A DNA stretch of 64,000 nucleotides, taken from contig NZ_MPNT01000002.1 of assembly GCF_001907675.1 (NCBI RefSeq), positions 248,001-312,000 of the forward strand, given 5' to 3'. Source of the stretch: Mycobacterium paraffinicum (GTDB lineage: Bacteria > Actinomycetota > Actinomycetes > Mycobacteriales > Mycobacteriaceae). Shown here piece by piece: positions 1 to 9,346 of this stretch (within the stretch, counting starts at the first letter, position 1; each line of letters starts with the position of its first letter). The translations under genes were made by a program, and so were the position numbers. The notes under the pieces are model-generated. The model ran no database searches, was not told the origin of the DNA, and worked only from the letters and a program-made list of their open reading frames with translations.

Positions 1-2294
1 ATGCTGCGCAACAGCGAACCGGTGCGCGGCTTGGGCCCGGTGGGCTTCTTCCCCTTCTTCGCCGGGGCGCCGCCCTCCTCGTCGGGCGGTGGTGGCAGGA
101 CCTCGGTCACGTACGGCCCGTAACGACCGTCCTTGGCGACGATCTCATGGCCCGTCTCCGGGTCGACGCCCAACGTGCGTCCCTCTTGCGGCGTGGCGAA
201 CAGCTGCTCGGCCACCTCGAGCGTCAGCTCGTCGGGCGTCAGCGAGTCGTTGAGGTTGGCCCGTTGCGGCACCAGCTCGCCGTCGTCGCCCGCCACCATG
301 CGCTCGAGGTAAGGGCCGTTCTTGCCCACGCGGACATACACGGGCCGACCCTGCTCGTCGTCAAAAAGCTTGATGGAGTTGACTTCTCGCGCGTCGATGC
401 CTTCGAGGTTGACGCCGACGAGTTTCTTGAGGCCGCCGGAGCGCGCCACCGAATCGGCCACCCCGTGGTCGCCGCCGAAGTAAAAGCGGTTGAGCCAGTC
501 GGTGCGCCGCTCCTGCCCAGAGGCGATCGCGTCCAGCTCGTCTTCCATCGCGGCGGTAAAGCCGTAGTCGACGAGCCGGCCGAAATGCTGTTCCAGCAAA
601 CCGGTTACGGCGAACGCGACCCAGGAGGGCACCAGTGCGCTGCCCTTCTTGTGCACGTAACCGCGGTCCTGGATGGTCTTGATGATCGACGAGTACGTCG
701 ACGGCCGGCCGATGCCCAGCTCCTCGAGCGCCTTCACCAGCGATGCCTCGGTGTAGCGCGCCGGGGGGTTGGTGGCGTGGCCGTCGGGGGTGAGCTCGAT
801 GGCGTCCAGCCGCTGGCCCTGCGTCAGCTGCGGCAACCGGCTTTCGGCGTCATCTGCCTCCCCGCCGGCCAGTTCGTCGACGGTCTCCACGTAGGCCTTC
901 AAAAAGCCGGCGAAGGTGATGGTGCGCCCGCTGGCCGAGAACACCACGTCGCGCCCCCCGGAATTACCGTTGATGCGCAGGCTCAGCGTCGTCCCGCGCG
1001 CGTCGGCCATCTGCGAGGCCACGGTGCGCTGCCAGATCAGCTCGTAGAGCCGGAATTCGTCGCCGTCGAGCTCGCGGCGCACCGCGTCCGGGGTGGCGAA
1101 CGCCTCACCGGCGGGCCGGATGGCCTCGTGCGCCTCCTGGGCGTTCTTCACCTTGCGGGTGTACTGCCGCGGCGACGGCGAGACGTACTCCTCGCCGTAG
1201 AGCTGACGCGCCTGGGTGCGCGCGGCGTTGATCGCCGACTGCGACAGCGTCGTCGAGTCGGTACGCATATAGGTGATGTAGCCGTTCTCGTAGAGCCGCT
1301 GCGCGATGCTCATGGTGCGCTCGGACGAGAACCGCAGCTTGCGGCCCGCCTCCTGCTGCAGCGTCGATGTCATGAACGGCGCGTAGGGCCGGCGGGTGTA
1401 CGGCTTCTCCTCCACCGAGGCGACCGACAGCTGGGCGCCGCGCAGCCCGGCGGCCAGCTCGGTCGCCTGGGCCTCGTTCAGCACGGTCACCTCGTCGGCC
1501 TTGCGCAGCTGGCCCAGCGAGTCGAAGTCGCGGCCGGTGGCCACCCGCAGGCCGTCGACGCCTGCCAGCCGGGCCGTGAAGGTGGGCGGTGCGGCCTGCG
1601 GGTCGGACACGCTGGCGTCCAGCCGGGCCAGGATGTCCCAGTAGGAGGCGCTGCGGAACGCCATCCGGTCGCGTTCCCGCTGCACGATGATGCGGGTGGC
1701 CACCGACTGGACCCGGCCGGCCGACAGCTTGGGCGCGACCTTCTTCCACAGGACCGGGCTGACCTCGTAGCCGTACAGCCGGTCCAGGATGCGGCGGGTC
1801 TCCTGCGCGTCGACCAGGTCGATGTCGAGGTCGCGGGGGTTTTCGGCGGCCTCGAGGATGGCCGGCTCGGTGATTTCGTGGAACACCATCCGCTTGACCG
1901 GGATGTTCGGCTTCAGGGTTTCCAGCAAGTGCCAGGCGATGGCTTCGCCCTCGCGGTCACCATCCGTGGCCAGATAGAGCTCGTCGACGCCTTTGAGCAG
2001 GCCCTTCAGTTCGCTGACGGTGCTCTTCTTCTCCGGGCTGATGATGTAGAGCGGCTCGAAGTCGTGGTCGACGTTGACGCCGAGCCGCGCCCACGGCTCC
2101 GACTTGTACTTCGCGGGCACGTCGGCCGCGGCGCGGGGCAGGTCCCGGATGTGGCCGCGGGAGGACTCCACTATGTAGTTGGAGCCCAGGTAGCCGGCCA
2201 ATTTGCGGGCCTTGGTGGGCGACTCGACGATGACGAGTCGCCTACGGCTCCCAGCCCGGCCGCTTTCGCGGTCCTTGAGATTCGGGTCGGCCAA
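1..2294 (-). CDS. topA: DNA topoisomerase I (partial, C-terminus outside window)
   Basis: Type IA topoisomerase that relaxes negatively supercoiled DNA by single-strand passage. The first 764 codons are visible; the mycobacterial protein is about 930 residues, so only the C-terminal part with its Lys-rich tail is missing. The start is TTG at 2294, because an in-frame TAG lies directly upstream. Visible are the TOPRIM start (RLVIVESPTKA), the acidic DGDREGEAIAWH motif that binds Mg2+, and the active-site tyrosine in ITYMRTDS at residue 342, the same number as in M. tuberculosis TopA. The gene lies beside the Rv3647c homologue as in other mycobacteria. Confidence 0.97.
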   Translation of the reverse strand, partial: MADPNLKDRESGRAGSRRRLVIVESPTKARKLAGYLGSNYIVESSRGHIRDLPRAAADVPAKYKSEPWARLGVNVDHDFEPLYIISPEKKSTVSELKGLLKGVDELYLATDGDREGEAIAWHLLETLKPNIPVKRMVFHEITEPAILEAAENPRDLDIDLVDAQETRRILDRLYGYEVSPVLWKKVAPKLSAGRVQSVATRIIVQRERDRMAFRSASYWDILARLDASVSDPQAAPPTFTARLAGVDGLRVATGRDFDSLGQLRKADEVTVLNEAQATELAAGLRGAQLSVASVEEKPYTRRPYAPFMTSTLQQEAGRKLRFSSERTMSIAQRLYENGYITYMRTDSTTLSQSAINAARTQARQLYGEEYVSPSPRQYTRKVKNAQEAHEAIRPAGEAFATPDAVRRELDGDEFRLYELIWQRTVASQMADARGTTLSLRINGNSGGRDVVFSASGRTITFAGFLKAYVETVDELAGGEADDAESRLPQLTQGQRLDAIELTPDGHATNPPARYTEASLVKALEELGIGRPSTYSSIIKTIQDRGYVHKKGSALVPSWVAFAVTGLLEQHFGRLVDYGFTAAMEDELDAIASGQERRTDWLNRFYFGGDHGVADSVARSGGLKKLVGVNLEGIDAREVNSIKLFDDEQGRPVYVRVGKNGPYLERMVAGDDGELVPQRANLNDSLTPDELTLEVAEQLFATPQEGRTLGVDPETGHEIVAKDGRYGPYVTEVLPPPPDEEGGAPAKKGKKPTGPKPRTGSLLRS

Positions 2295-2487
2295 CTACGC
2301 TTACGCTCCATCCTTGATCTCGGCCCCCCTGCGAGGCCGCCCCGCAGAAGAATGACAGGCGAGCGTCAGAAATTCCGCGGAAATTCAGATACGCCAGCGT
2401 TCCTTCGCCTTCGGGCACCTGACAATTTCGCACCCTTGGGCGCGACTTCGCAAACCGACCGCCCACAACACAAATCTTTTTCCGCGG

Positions 2488-3078
2488 TTATACCCGCGGC
2501 CAGACGGCTGACGCATCCACGCCGTCGGGGGCTTCGCCCACGTTCTCTACCAGGCGCGACAGCCGACGACGACCGCTGATCCGCAGCGCCGGGCGGCCGC
2601 CGCGGGTGCCAATCAATGTCGGCGCGATTCCGACCCGCATCAAAGCCGACGCCAGCGGGGAATGGGTATCGGGCGCGTGGGGATCGAGACCCAACAGGTA
2701 ATGGTCGCCCTCCGGGTGACCGGCCGCCAGCGTCCAGGCCCGCAATTCACGCGGGCCGGGCAGCCAGCGCGGCGGAACCGTCTTGACCGCCCCGCGCGTC
2801 CATTCGGCGGCCAGGCTCACCAATGCCGGGGTCACCGCCGTCCGCACCAGCGGGGTGTCCTCGTCGGTCCGGCAGATCTCGGGTTCCAGCCCCGCCTCGC
2901 GGATCATCTCGGCCAACGCGGCCGCGCGCCAGGCCTGATCCACCACCACGGAAAGTCGCGCGCCCTGCCCCTCCGGGCCGCCGACCATCACGATCTGACC
3001 GGAGGCCGCCAGCACCCCGGAGAGATCGGCGACCGCGGGGGGCACCGACTCCGCCGTGAAGAAGGAAAGCTGGCTCAC
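2488..3078 (-). CDS. Conserved mycobacterial protein (Rv3647c family)
   Basis: A 196-residue protein with a GTG start (MSQLSFFTAESVPP). It matches the Rv3647c family by position, between topA and cspA, and by length (about 192 residues). There is no signal peptide, membrane segment or recognisable catalytic motif; it is Arg/Ala-rich and probably cytoplasmic. Conservation next to topA and cspA suggests a nucleic-acid-related role, but nothing in the sequence proves this. Function unknown. Confidence 0.85.
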   Translation of the reverse strand: MSQLSFFTAESVPPAVADLSGVLAASGQIVMVGGPEGQGARLSVVVDQAWRAAALAEMIREAGLEPEICRTDEDTPLVRTAVTPALVSLAAEWTRGAVKTVPPRWLPGPRELRAWTLAAGHPEGDHYLLGLDPHAPDTHSPLASALMRVGIAPTLIGTRGGRPALRISGRRRLSRLVENVGEAPDGVDASAVWPRV

Positions 3079-3159
3079 GCCACCGACAGTAGGCCAGGTC
3101 CGCCATCCGCGTCTTGAGGTGACCGGCGCGGCGGCGGTTTCGCAAACCAGCCCAAATAC

Positions 3160-3204
3160 GAAAACCCCCCGGCGGGCCCGCTAGGCGGGACTGCACGGGG
3201 GGTT
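3160..3204 (-). terminator. Intrinsic terminator of cspA
   Basis: On the minus strand an 8-bp AACCCCCC/GGGGGGTT stem (3197-3204 with 3163-3170) encloses a CCCGC-CTA-GCGGG inner hairpin and is followed by TTTTCG. It starts about 20 nt after the cspA stop. Confidence 0.8.
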
Positions 3205-3225
3205 CGTGGAGATTCGGCTCGTCCT

Positions 3226-3429
3226 TTACAGGGAGCGGACTCCGGTGGCCTGGGGGCCCTTAGGGCTGTGGCCGATTTCGAACTCGACCTTCTGGTTTTC
3301 TTCGAGGGTGCGGAAGCCCGAACCCTGGATCTCCGTGTAGTGGACAAACACGTCGGCGGAGCCGTCTTCGGGGGCAATGAACCCGAAGCCCTTCTCCGCG
3401 TTGAACCACTTCACAGTTCCCTGTGGCAT
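3226..3429 (-). CDS. cspA: Cold shock protein CspA
   Basis: A 67-residue single cold-shock domain that binds single-stranded RNA/DNA. RNP1 (KGFGFI) and RNP2 (VFVHY) are both present. The protein starts [17 protein letters not shown]. The longer 130-codon open frame upstream is only an extension into the leader; the ATG at 3429 follows a purine-rich AAAGGAAAGA ribosome site and gives the usual family length. Orthologue of Rv3648c. It is followed by a strong terminator and preceded by an AU-rich, structured leader, as in many cold-shock genes. Confidence 0.97.
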   Translation of the reverse strand: MPQGTVKWFNAEKGFGFIAPEDGSADVFVHYTEIQGSGFRTLEENQKVEFEIGHSPKGPQATGVRSL

Positions 3430-3458
3430 CTCTCGATCTTTCCTTTTCTTCTGGGTGC

Positions 3459-3481
3459 GGGGCATCGCTTTTCGATGCCCC
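3459..3481 (-). promoter_or_regulatory. Perfect hairpin in the cspA 5' leader
   Basis: A 9-bp perfect stem GGGGCATCG/CGATGCCCC with a 5-nt loop lies 30-52 nt upstream of the cspA start codon. A leader structure controlling cspA translation or mRNA stability with temperature is plausible, but this is inferred from position only. Confidence 0.5.
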
Positions 3482-3678
3482 GGGCCTGGTACGACCGCCA
3501 TACCTCGCTCAGTCGCCGGAACTTCACCCGACCGATTAACCTCGCAGGAACCGCGGCCGCAACGTCGATCCTGCGAAAGTTTGACACGAACACAGAAGCT
3601 GCGACCGCAAATAGTCAACCATGTTCATCGCTTCGGCGACAGACTTGCGCCGTCGGGGCGTGTAAGGAGGGTGTGAAC

Positions 3679-6021
3679 TTGGCGAGTTTCGGCAGCGAGC
3701 TGCTCGCCGCCGCGCTCGCCGGTACCGCCACCGACGAGCACCCGTTGCGTCACGTCGCCGAGCTGCCGCCGCGAAGCGGCCGCCCGCACAGCTGGCCGGC
3801 GTGGGCCGAGCCCGACGTGATTCGCGCCTTCACCGACCGAGGCGTCAGTTCGCCCTGGTCACACCAGTCGGCTGCGGCGGAACTGGCTCACGACGGCCGC
3901 CATGTGGTGGTGAGCACGGGCACCGCGTCGGGCAAATCGCTGGCCTATCAGCTTCCCGTCCTCAACGCGCTGGCCACCGATCCGCGCGCCCGGGTGCTGT
4001 ATCTGTCGCCGACGAAGGCGCTGGGGCACGACCAGTTGCGGGCCGCGCATGCGCTGACGGCCGCCGTCCCGCGGTGCCATGACGTCGCGCCGACCGCCTA
4101 CGACGGCGACAGCCCGCCGGAAGTCCGGCGCTTTGCGCGCGAGCGTTCCCGATGGCTGTTTTCCAATCCCGACATGATCCATCTGTCGATCCTGCGCAAC
4201 CACGCCCGCTGGGCGGTGCTGCTGCGGGGCCTGCGGTTCGTTATCGTCGACGAATGCCATTACTACCGTGGGGTTTTCGGTTCCAACGTGGCGATGGTGC
4301 TGCGCCGGTTGCTGCGGTTGTGCGCGCGGTACTCGGCTCTTCCGGGTTCCGGGCCCACGGTGATCTTCGCCAGCGCGACGACGGACGCGCCGGGCGCGAC
4401 GGCTGCCGAACTCATCGGGCATCCGGTCGAGGAGGTCACCGAGGACGGTTCGCCCCAGGGCGCCCGGACGGTGGCGTTGTGGGAACCGGCGCTGCGGCCC
4501 GATCTGCTCGGCGAGAACGGGGCGCCGGTGCGCCGCTCCGCCGGTGCGGAGGCGGCGCGGGTGATGGCCGACCTGATCGCCGAGGGGGCGCAGACGCTGA
4601 CGTTCGTGCGGTCACGCCGCGCCGCGGAATTGACCGCGCTGGGCACCCAGGCGCGACTGGACGACATCGCCCCGGAGCTCTCCGGCAAGGTGGCCTCCTA
4701 TCGGGCCGGCTATCTCGCCGAGGACCGCACCGCCCTGGAACGCGCCCTCGCGGAGGGCCGGTTGCGGGGCCTGGCCACCACCAACGCCCTGGAGTTGGGT
4801 GTCGACATCGCGGGGCTGGACGCGGTGGTGCTCGCCGGGTTCCCCGGGACCGTCGCCTCGTTCTGGCAGCAGGCCGGCCGGTCGGGCCGGCGCGGGCAGG
4901 GCGCGCTGGTCGTGCTGATCGCTCGCGACGACCCGCTCGACACCTACCTGGTCCACAACCCCGCGGCGCTGCTGGACAAACCCGTCGAGCGGGTGGTGAT
5001 CGATCCCGGCAACCCTTACCTCCTGGGTCCCCAACTGCTTTGCGCCGCAACCGAAATGCCGCTCGACGAAGCGGAAGTGCGTGACTTCGGTGCCACCGAG
5101 GTGGCCGAGGCCCTGCTCGACGACGGCCTACTGCGCCGCCGTAGCGGCAAGTACTTCCCCGCGCCCGGCCTAGAACCGCATGCCGCCGTGGACATCCGGG
5201 GATCGGCGGGCGGCCAGATCGTCATCGTGGAGGCCGACACCGGGCGGCTCCTGGGCAGCACCGGCGTCGGACAGGCCCCGGCGTCGGTCCACCCGGGCGC
5301 GGTCTACTTGCATCAGGGCGAGAGCTACGTCGTCGACTCGCTTGACCTCGACGACGCGATCGCCTTCGTGCACGCCGAGGACCCCGGTTACGCCACATTC
5401 GCGCGCGAAATCACCGACATCGCCGTCACCGGTACGGGCGAACGCGCGCAGTTCGGCCCCGTCACCCTGGGGCTGGTGCCGGTCACCGTCACCCACCAGG
5501 TGGTGGGCTACCTGCGCCGGCGGCTCTCCGGGGAAGTGATCGACTTCATCGAGTTGGACATGCCGGAACAGACGCTGGCGACCACCGCGGTGATGTACAC
5601 CATCACCGCAGAAGCGTTGCTGCGCAAAGGTATTGATGCGCCTCGAATCCCCGGGTCGTTACATGCCGCGGAGCACGCGGCGATCGGCCTGCTGCCGTTG
5701 GTGGCCAGCTGCGATCGTGGCGACATCGGCGGCCTGTCCACGGCGGTGGGGCCGGATCCGGCCGGTCTGCCCAGCGTCTTCGTGTACGACGGCTATCCGG
5801 GCGGCGCCGGGTTCGCCGAGCGTGGCTATCGCAAGGTGGGCACGTGGCTGAGCGCCACCGCCGCCGCCATCGAGGCGTGCGAGTGCCCGCGGGGATGTCC
5901 GTCGTGCGTGCAGTCCCCCAAGTGCGGCAACGGCAACGACCCGCTCGACAAGGCGGGTGCGGTGCGGGTGCTGGAACTCGTCCTGGCGCAGCTGCCGCGC
6001 ACCGAGCAACCCGGCGGATGA
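3679..6021 (+). CDS. MrfA-like DEAD/DEAH superfamily 2 helicase with DUF1998 zinc domain
   Basis: A 780-residue orthologue of Rv3649, the 'helicase/secretion neighbourhood' helicase that sits beside actinobacterial Tad loci. Motif I is STGTASGKS (about residues 79-87), motif II is the DECH box (about residue 190), motif III is SATT, and QQAGRSGRRG is motif VI. The C-terminal DUF1998 carries a four-cysteine cluster (CECPRGCPSCVQSPKC, about 733-748). MrfA/YprA relatives unwind DNA in mitomycin-type damage repair, so DNA repair is the likely role. TTG at 3679 is preferred over GTG at 3673, because AAGGAGG at 3664 is 8 nt away from the TTG. Confidence 0.93.
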   Translation: MASFGSELLAAALAGTATDEHPLRHVAELPPRSGRPHSWPAWAEPDVIRAFTDRGVSSPWSHQSAAAELAHDGRHVVVSTGTASGKSLAYQLPVLNALATDPRARVLYLSPTKALGHDQLRAAHALTAAVPRCHDVAPTAYDGDSPPEVRRFARERSRWLFSNPDMIHLSILRNHARWAVLLRGLRFVIVDECHYYRGVFGSNVAMVLRRLLRLCARYSALPGSGPTVIFASATTDAPGATAAELIGHPVEEVTEDGSPQGARTVALWEPALRPDLLGENGAPVRRSAGAEAARVMADLIAEGAQTLTFVRSRRAAELTALGTQARLDDIAPELSGKVASYRAGYLAEDRTALERALAEGRLRGLATTNALELGVDIAGLDAVVLAGFPGTVASFWQQAGRSGRRGQGALVVLIARDDPLDTYLVHNPAALLDKPVERVVIDPGNPYLLGPQLLCAATEMPLDEAEVRDFGATEVAEALLDDGLLRRRSGKYFPAPGLEPHAAVDIRGSAGGQIVIVEADTGRLLGSTGVGQAPASVHPGAVYLHQGESYVVDSLDLDDAIAFVHAEDPGYATFAREITDIAVTGTGERAQFGPVTLGLVPVTVTHQVVGYLRRRLSGEVIDFIELDMPEQTLATTAVMYTITAEALLRKGIDAPRIPGSLHAAEHAAIGLLPLVASCDRGDIGGLSTAVGPDPAGLPSVFVYDGYPGGAGFAERGYRKVGTWLSATAAAIEACECPRGCPSCVQSPKCGNGNDPLDKAGAVRVLELVLAQLPRTEQPGG

Positions 6022-6327
6022 CGACCGACCCCTCGACGGTCGACCCCGCGGATATGCTCTGTCCTACCGCGTTTCCTGCTGCTTAAGAAATGGCGGCGTG
6101 CTGTCGCACGATCAAACGAACGCTCACCGGTGAGCGGTTGGCGGCCCGGCCACGCGGGCGCAGCAGCAAACTATCAAGGCCGCGGCGACATGGCAACTTC
6201 ATCGGCATCGGTGTTGTGGCCCGAAGGCGTTGGCGCAGAGAACGATAGCGTTTTCAGCGCCCGGTTCCGGGGCTGCCGGTAGGCCCGAACTCTCCGCGAC
6301 TCGGGCCCTCGCCGTAAAATCGCCCTC
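6022..6327 (+). other. 306-bp intergenic region with a 16-bp palindrome
   Basis: No convincing gene. M. tuberculosis has PE33 here; no PE motif is visible. A 22-codon frame (6018-6086) overlaps the helicase stop as ATGA but has no features. CGCTCACCGGTGAGCG at 6121-6136 is a perfect 16-bp palindrome of the size bound by TetR-like dimers. The Rv3651-type promoter closes the region. Confidence 0.6.
6315..6320 (+). promoter_or_regulatory. -10 box for a leaderless transcript
   Basis: TAAAAT matches TANNNT and ends 7 nt before the ATG at 6328. That spacing places the transcription start at the start codon itself. Confidence 0.6.
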
Positions 6328-7365
6328 ATGGGCCACGACTGGTTGCTCGTGGAGACGCTGGGGGGTGAACCCACCGTGGTGGCGCAGGGGCGCCAACTCA
6401 AGAACCTCGTGCCCATCACCACCTTCTTGCGCCGCAGTCCCTATCTCTCCGCGGTCCGGACGGCGATCGCCGAGACGGTGCAGACGGGGCAGAGCTTGAC
6501 CAGCATCACGCCCAAGCGTGACCGCGTGATTCGCACCGAGCCGGTGGTGATGTCCGACGGCTACATCCACGGGGTGCACGTGTGGACCGGCCCCGCCGAC
6601 GTCGAACCGCCGGAGCGCCCGATCCCCGGTCCGCTGAAGTGGGACCTGACCCAGGGCGTCGCCACCGATACCCGGGAGTCGTTGGTGAACAGCGGAAAGA
6701 ATCCCGAGGTCGAGGTCACCTTCGGCAGGGCGTTCGCCGAAGATCTTCCCTCTCGGGACCTCAATCCCAACGAGACCAAGGTCCTCGCCATGGCCGTCAA
6801 GGCCAAGCCGGACCAAACCATATGCAGCACTTGGGATCTCACCGACTGGCAGGGCAATCCCATGCGGATCGGCTTCGTCGCGCGGACCGGCTTGGAAGAG
6901 GGGCCCGACAGCCGGGATCATCTGGTCGCCCGGGCGATCAATTGGCGCGCCGAGCTCAAGGGCCCTGCGGTGTCGACCGACGATCTGGCGCAACGGATCC
7001 TGAGCGGACTGGCCCAGGCAGGCGTGCACCGGGCGCTCATCGACCTCAAGAACTGGGCGCTGCTGAAATGGCTGGACGAGCCCTGCACCTTCTACGACTG
7101 GCGGGGCAGTGAGACGGGCAAACCGAAGGTCCATCCCGACGATCAACACCTGGTGGCGTCGATGACGGAGGAATTCGCTCACGGTCCCACGAGCCGGGTG
7201 CTGCGCATGCCGGGCAATCACGAGGACTGGGTGCCGGTACACGTCACGGTCAACAGGGTGGAGCTCGAACCGGATACCTACGCCGGCCTGGTGTCGCTGC
7301 GGTTGCCCTCCGAGGAGGAACTCGCCGCTTCGGGGCTCGCGGGCGGCCCCGGGTCGGCCGGCTAA
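6328..7365 (+). CDS. Rv3651-family PAS/GAF-like sensor-type protein
   Basis: A 345-residue soluble protein, the same length as Rv3651 and nearly collinear with it (MGHDWLLVETLGGEPTVVAQ at the start). The family is known to adopt a PAS-GAF-PAS arrangement without an attached kinase or DNA-binding domain, so it may sense a ligand or partner. It sits between the helicase and a convergent radical SAM gene, whose stop overlaps its own (7362-7365). No ribosome site is needed if the mRNA is leaderless. Function otherwise unknown. Confidence 0.88.
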   Translation: MGHDWLLVETLGGEPTVVAQGRQLKNLVPITTFLRRSPYLSAVRTAIAETVQTGQSLTSITPKRDRVIRTEPVVMSDGYIHGVHVWTGPADVEPPERPIPGPLKWDLTQGVATDTRESLVNSGKNPEVEVTFGRAFAEDLPSRDLNPNETKVLAMAVKAKPDQTICSTWDLTDWQGNPMRIGFVARTGLEEGPDSRDHLVARAINWRAELKGPAVSTDDLAQRILSGLAQAGVHRALIDLKNWALLKWLDEPCTFYDWRGSETGKPKVHPDDQHLVASMTEEFAHGPTSRVLRMPGNHEDWVPVHVTVNRVELEPDTYAGLVSLRLPSEEELAASGLAGGPGSAG

Positions 7366-8909
7366 CCGACCACGGGCAGCAGGCGCTCGGCGGCCACCGA
7401 GAGACGCTGGCCGGCGAGCTGCGGCCAGGCCTGCACCGCGCAGAACGGCGCGCACTGGTCCTGCGACGAACGAGTGCCGACGTGCACGCAGCACTGCACC
7501 AGCCGCTCTTCGATCATCGTCGACATGTCCATGAACGGTTTGACCGTGATGCGCACGACCCGCTCGCCCAGCATCCGCCGCAGTTGGCGCCGCCGGCCGG
7601 GCAGCGCGGCGGACGCCACGGTCAGCAACGTCGCCATGCCGAGGTCGCAGTTCTGGCAGATCATGCGCCACACGTCCGACATCTGCGGATGCGACAGCGA
7701 GGACTGCTCCGACAGCAAGCCCATCAGCGACTCCCGCACGGCCAGGCGCAACTCCCGGGGGATGTCGGAGTCGGCGATCCGGTTGGCGACCAGCCCGAGC
7801 TTGTCCTTGAGGTTGTCGTGGCCTATCAGTGCGACCAGCGAACGCCATTGCCCGTTGTCGTCGCGGAGCACGTAGCCGACCGAACAGCAGTGCGGATGCG
7901 AGCACGGCAGCGCGGTCAGGTCCCGCCAGGTGATCAGGCCACCGGTCTGCGGGCCCAACCGCTTCAGCACGCCGGTATGGGTGAGCCGCCTGCCCGGGTC
8001 GATGAGATCGGAACGCCCGGAGGCGAATTGCGGCTGGATGCAGACGCCTCCGACGTACGGCGTGTCCAGCGCGAGCTTGACGACATCGCCGATCTCGTCG
8101 TCGTTGACATCAAGGGCCGCCGTCATCACCAGTGTGGTGAAGATTTCGCGCTCGGAGAGCCGGAGCAACGCCGTCCGCTTGACGCGGGACAGGTCACCGC
8201 CACGGTGGTGGCGGTGCGCGGCCGGCGAGAGGCCATCGTATTGCAGGTAGACCTCGGCGCGTTCGCGGTGCTCGGTGAGCAGGTCGAGCAGCCCGTCATC
8301 CTGGGCTATCCGGACGCCGTTGGTGTTCAACAGGATTCGCGTGATCGGCCGCGAACTCAGCTCGGTGAGCAACTCCGGCAGCTGCGGATGCAGGCTGGGT
8401 TCGCCACCGCTGAGCATCACCACGTCGAGGCGGCCGTTCTCGCGTTCGATCCGCTGGTCGACGTTGGCCAGCACATCGCCGACCGCGACGACGTCGCGCA
8501 GGTCCGGCGAGGAGTCGGCGAAGCACGTCGGGCAGCGCAGGTTGCAGGTCGCGGCGACGTCCTCCAGCAGGATGCAGGTGTGCTGGGTCTGCATTGGTGG
8601 CAGGCCGCGCAAGTAGGCCGACGGGATCGGGTCGAAGTTATCCGGGGCATCGGGGACGTGGGCCTTGGTGGGAGCGGTCCACTCCTCGAGGTAGGCAAGG
8701 ATTTCGGGGTCCTCGTCGTACAGCGTCCGAACGAGTCCGTGCCTGGGACAGCCACGTTCGAGCCAGACCTGGTCGTCTCGCACGGCGAGCCAGCCGCTGA
8801 GCCGTGCCACCTCGCCCAACGGGCGATCGGGTCGTTCGGCGTGACATTGGGGGCAAAAGGCGTTCACGTAGCGGTGGATTCGGTCACCGCGCAGTTCCAT
8901 GCCGCTCAT
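7362..8909 (-). CDS. Tetraether-synthase-like (Tes/MJ0619 family) radical SAM enzyme
   Basis: A 515-residue radical SAM protein. The [4Fe-4S]-binding motif is CNLRCPTC, about residue 113. The N-terminus has a further metal-binding pattern (CPQC at about 19-22, then CPRHG), and extra cysteines lie towards the C-terminus (ALPCSHPHCCSVGY, CQNCDLG, QCCVHVG). This N-terminal CPxC...CPxHG...LYDEDPEI layout is typical of the MJ0619 family, whose archaeal member joins two lipid chains carbon-to-carbon to form tetraether lipids. ATG at 8909 overlaps the upstream stop as ATGA, so it is preferred over the inner ATG at 8900. An Lgt paralogue in the operon supports a lipid substrate; the actual product is unknown. 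Confidence 0.75.
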   Translation of the reverse strand: MSGMELRGDRIHRYVNAFCPQCHAERPDRPLGEVARLSGWLAVRDDQVWLERGCPRHGLVRTLYDEDPEILAYLEEWTAPTKAHVPDAPDNFDPIPSAYLRGLPPMQTQHTCILLEDVAATCNLRCPTCFADSSPDLRDVVAVGDVLANVDQRIERENGRLDVVMLSGGEPSLHPQLPELLTELSSRPITRILLNTNGVRIAQDDGLLDLLTEHRERAEVYLQYDGLSPAAHRHHRGGDLSRVKRTALLRLSEREIFTTLVMTAALDVNDDEIGDVVKLALDTPYVGGVCIQPQFASGRSDLIDPGRRLTHTGVLKRLGPQTGGLITWRDLTALPCSHPHCCSVGYVLRDDNGQWRSLVALIGHDNLKDKLGLVANRIADSDIPRELRLAVRESLMGLLSEQSSLSHPQMSDVWRMICQNCDLGMATLLTVASAALPGRRRQLRRMLGERVVRITVKPFMDMSTMIEERLVQCCVHVGTRSSQDQCAPFCAVQAWPQLAGQRLSVAAERLLPVVG

Positions 8910-9346
8910 CGGGTGATGTGGTACAGCACCGGGTTCAATCCGGTGCAGATGCCGACGGTGAAAATGGAGCTGAGCGCCCAGCCGATCATCAATCCCATGC
9001 CGATCCCCCTCGCCCACGCGCTTCCCTTGACGAACAACAGCGCTCCCCCGCCGCCGAAGGCGATGAGCCCGAGCATGACGGCTCCGGTCGCGAAGGCGGC
9101 CTTCGGCGCGATCGTGTTGGCGAGCCCGAACAACACCAGCGGGCCGACGACCACGTTGATCCCGACGTACAGGGCTATCCCGGCGATGGCCGCGCCGAAG
9201 ACCTCCCCGCTGCTCGGCTTGCGCTGCGGCGGTTGCGGTTGCCAGGCCGGGTATGGCTGGTTCGGGTGATAGGGATAGCCGGGAGGGGGCCACTCGGGGG
9301 GCCGCCAGCCCTCCGGCGGGGGCGGGCCGGGCGGTGGGTTCGTCAT
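8906..9346 (-). CDS. Small membrane protein with Pro-rich N-terminus
   Basis: A 146-residue protein. Residues 1-48 are Pro/Tyr/Trp-rich (MTNPPPGPPPPEGWRPPEW), followed by about three hydrophobic segments (roughly 50-75, 82-108, 114-138). The start overlaps the stop of the Lgt-like gene as ATGA and its stop overlaps the radical SAM start the same way, so the three are translationally coupled. No known catalytic motif. It may scaffold the lipid-modifying pair at the membrane; that is inference from the operon. Confidence 0.75.
   Translation of the reverse strand: MTNPPPGPPPPEGWRPPEWPPPGYPYHPNQPYPAWQPQPPQRKPSSGEVFGAAIAGIALYVGINVVVGPLVLFGLANTIAPKAAFATGAVMLGLIAFGGGGALLFVKGSAWARGIGMGLMIGWALSSIFTVGICTGLNPVLYHITR

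Noticed and set aside
147..2579. 810-codon plus-strand open frame opposite topA
   Set aside because: Antisense shadow of a high-GC gene; the minus strand encodes a complete match to topoisomerase I motifs.
6199..7905. 568-codon minus-strand frame across the Rv3651-like gene
   Set aside because: Shadow; it spans two well-supported genes and has no recognisable domain.
7482..9269. 595-codon plus-strand open frame opposite the radical SAM gene
   Set aside because: Translation is low-complexity Arg/Gly/Gln-rich without motifs; the minus strand has Fe-S motifs and ATGA-coupled neighbours.
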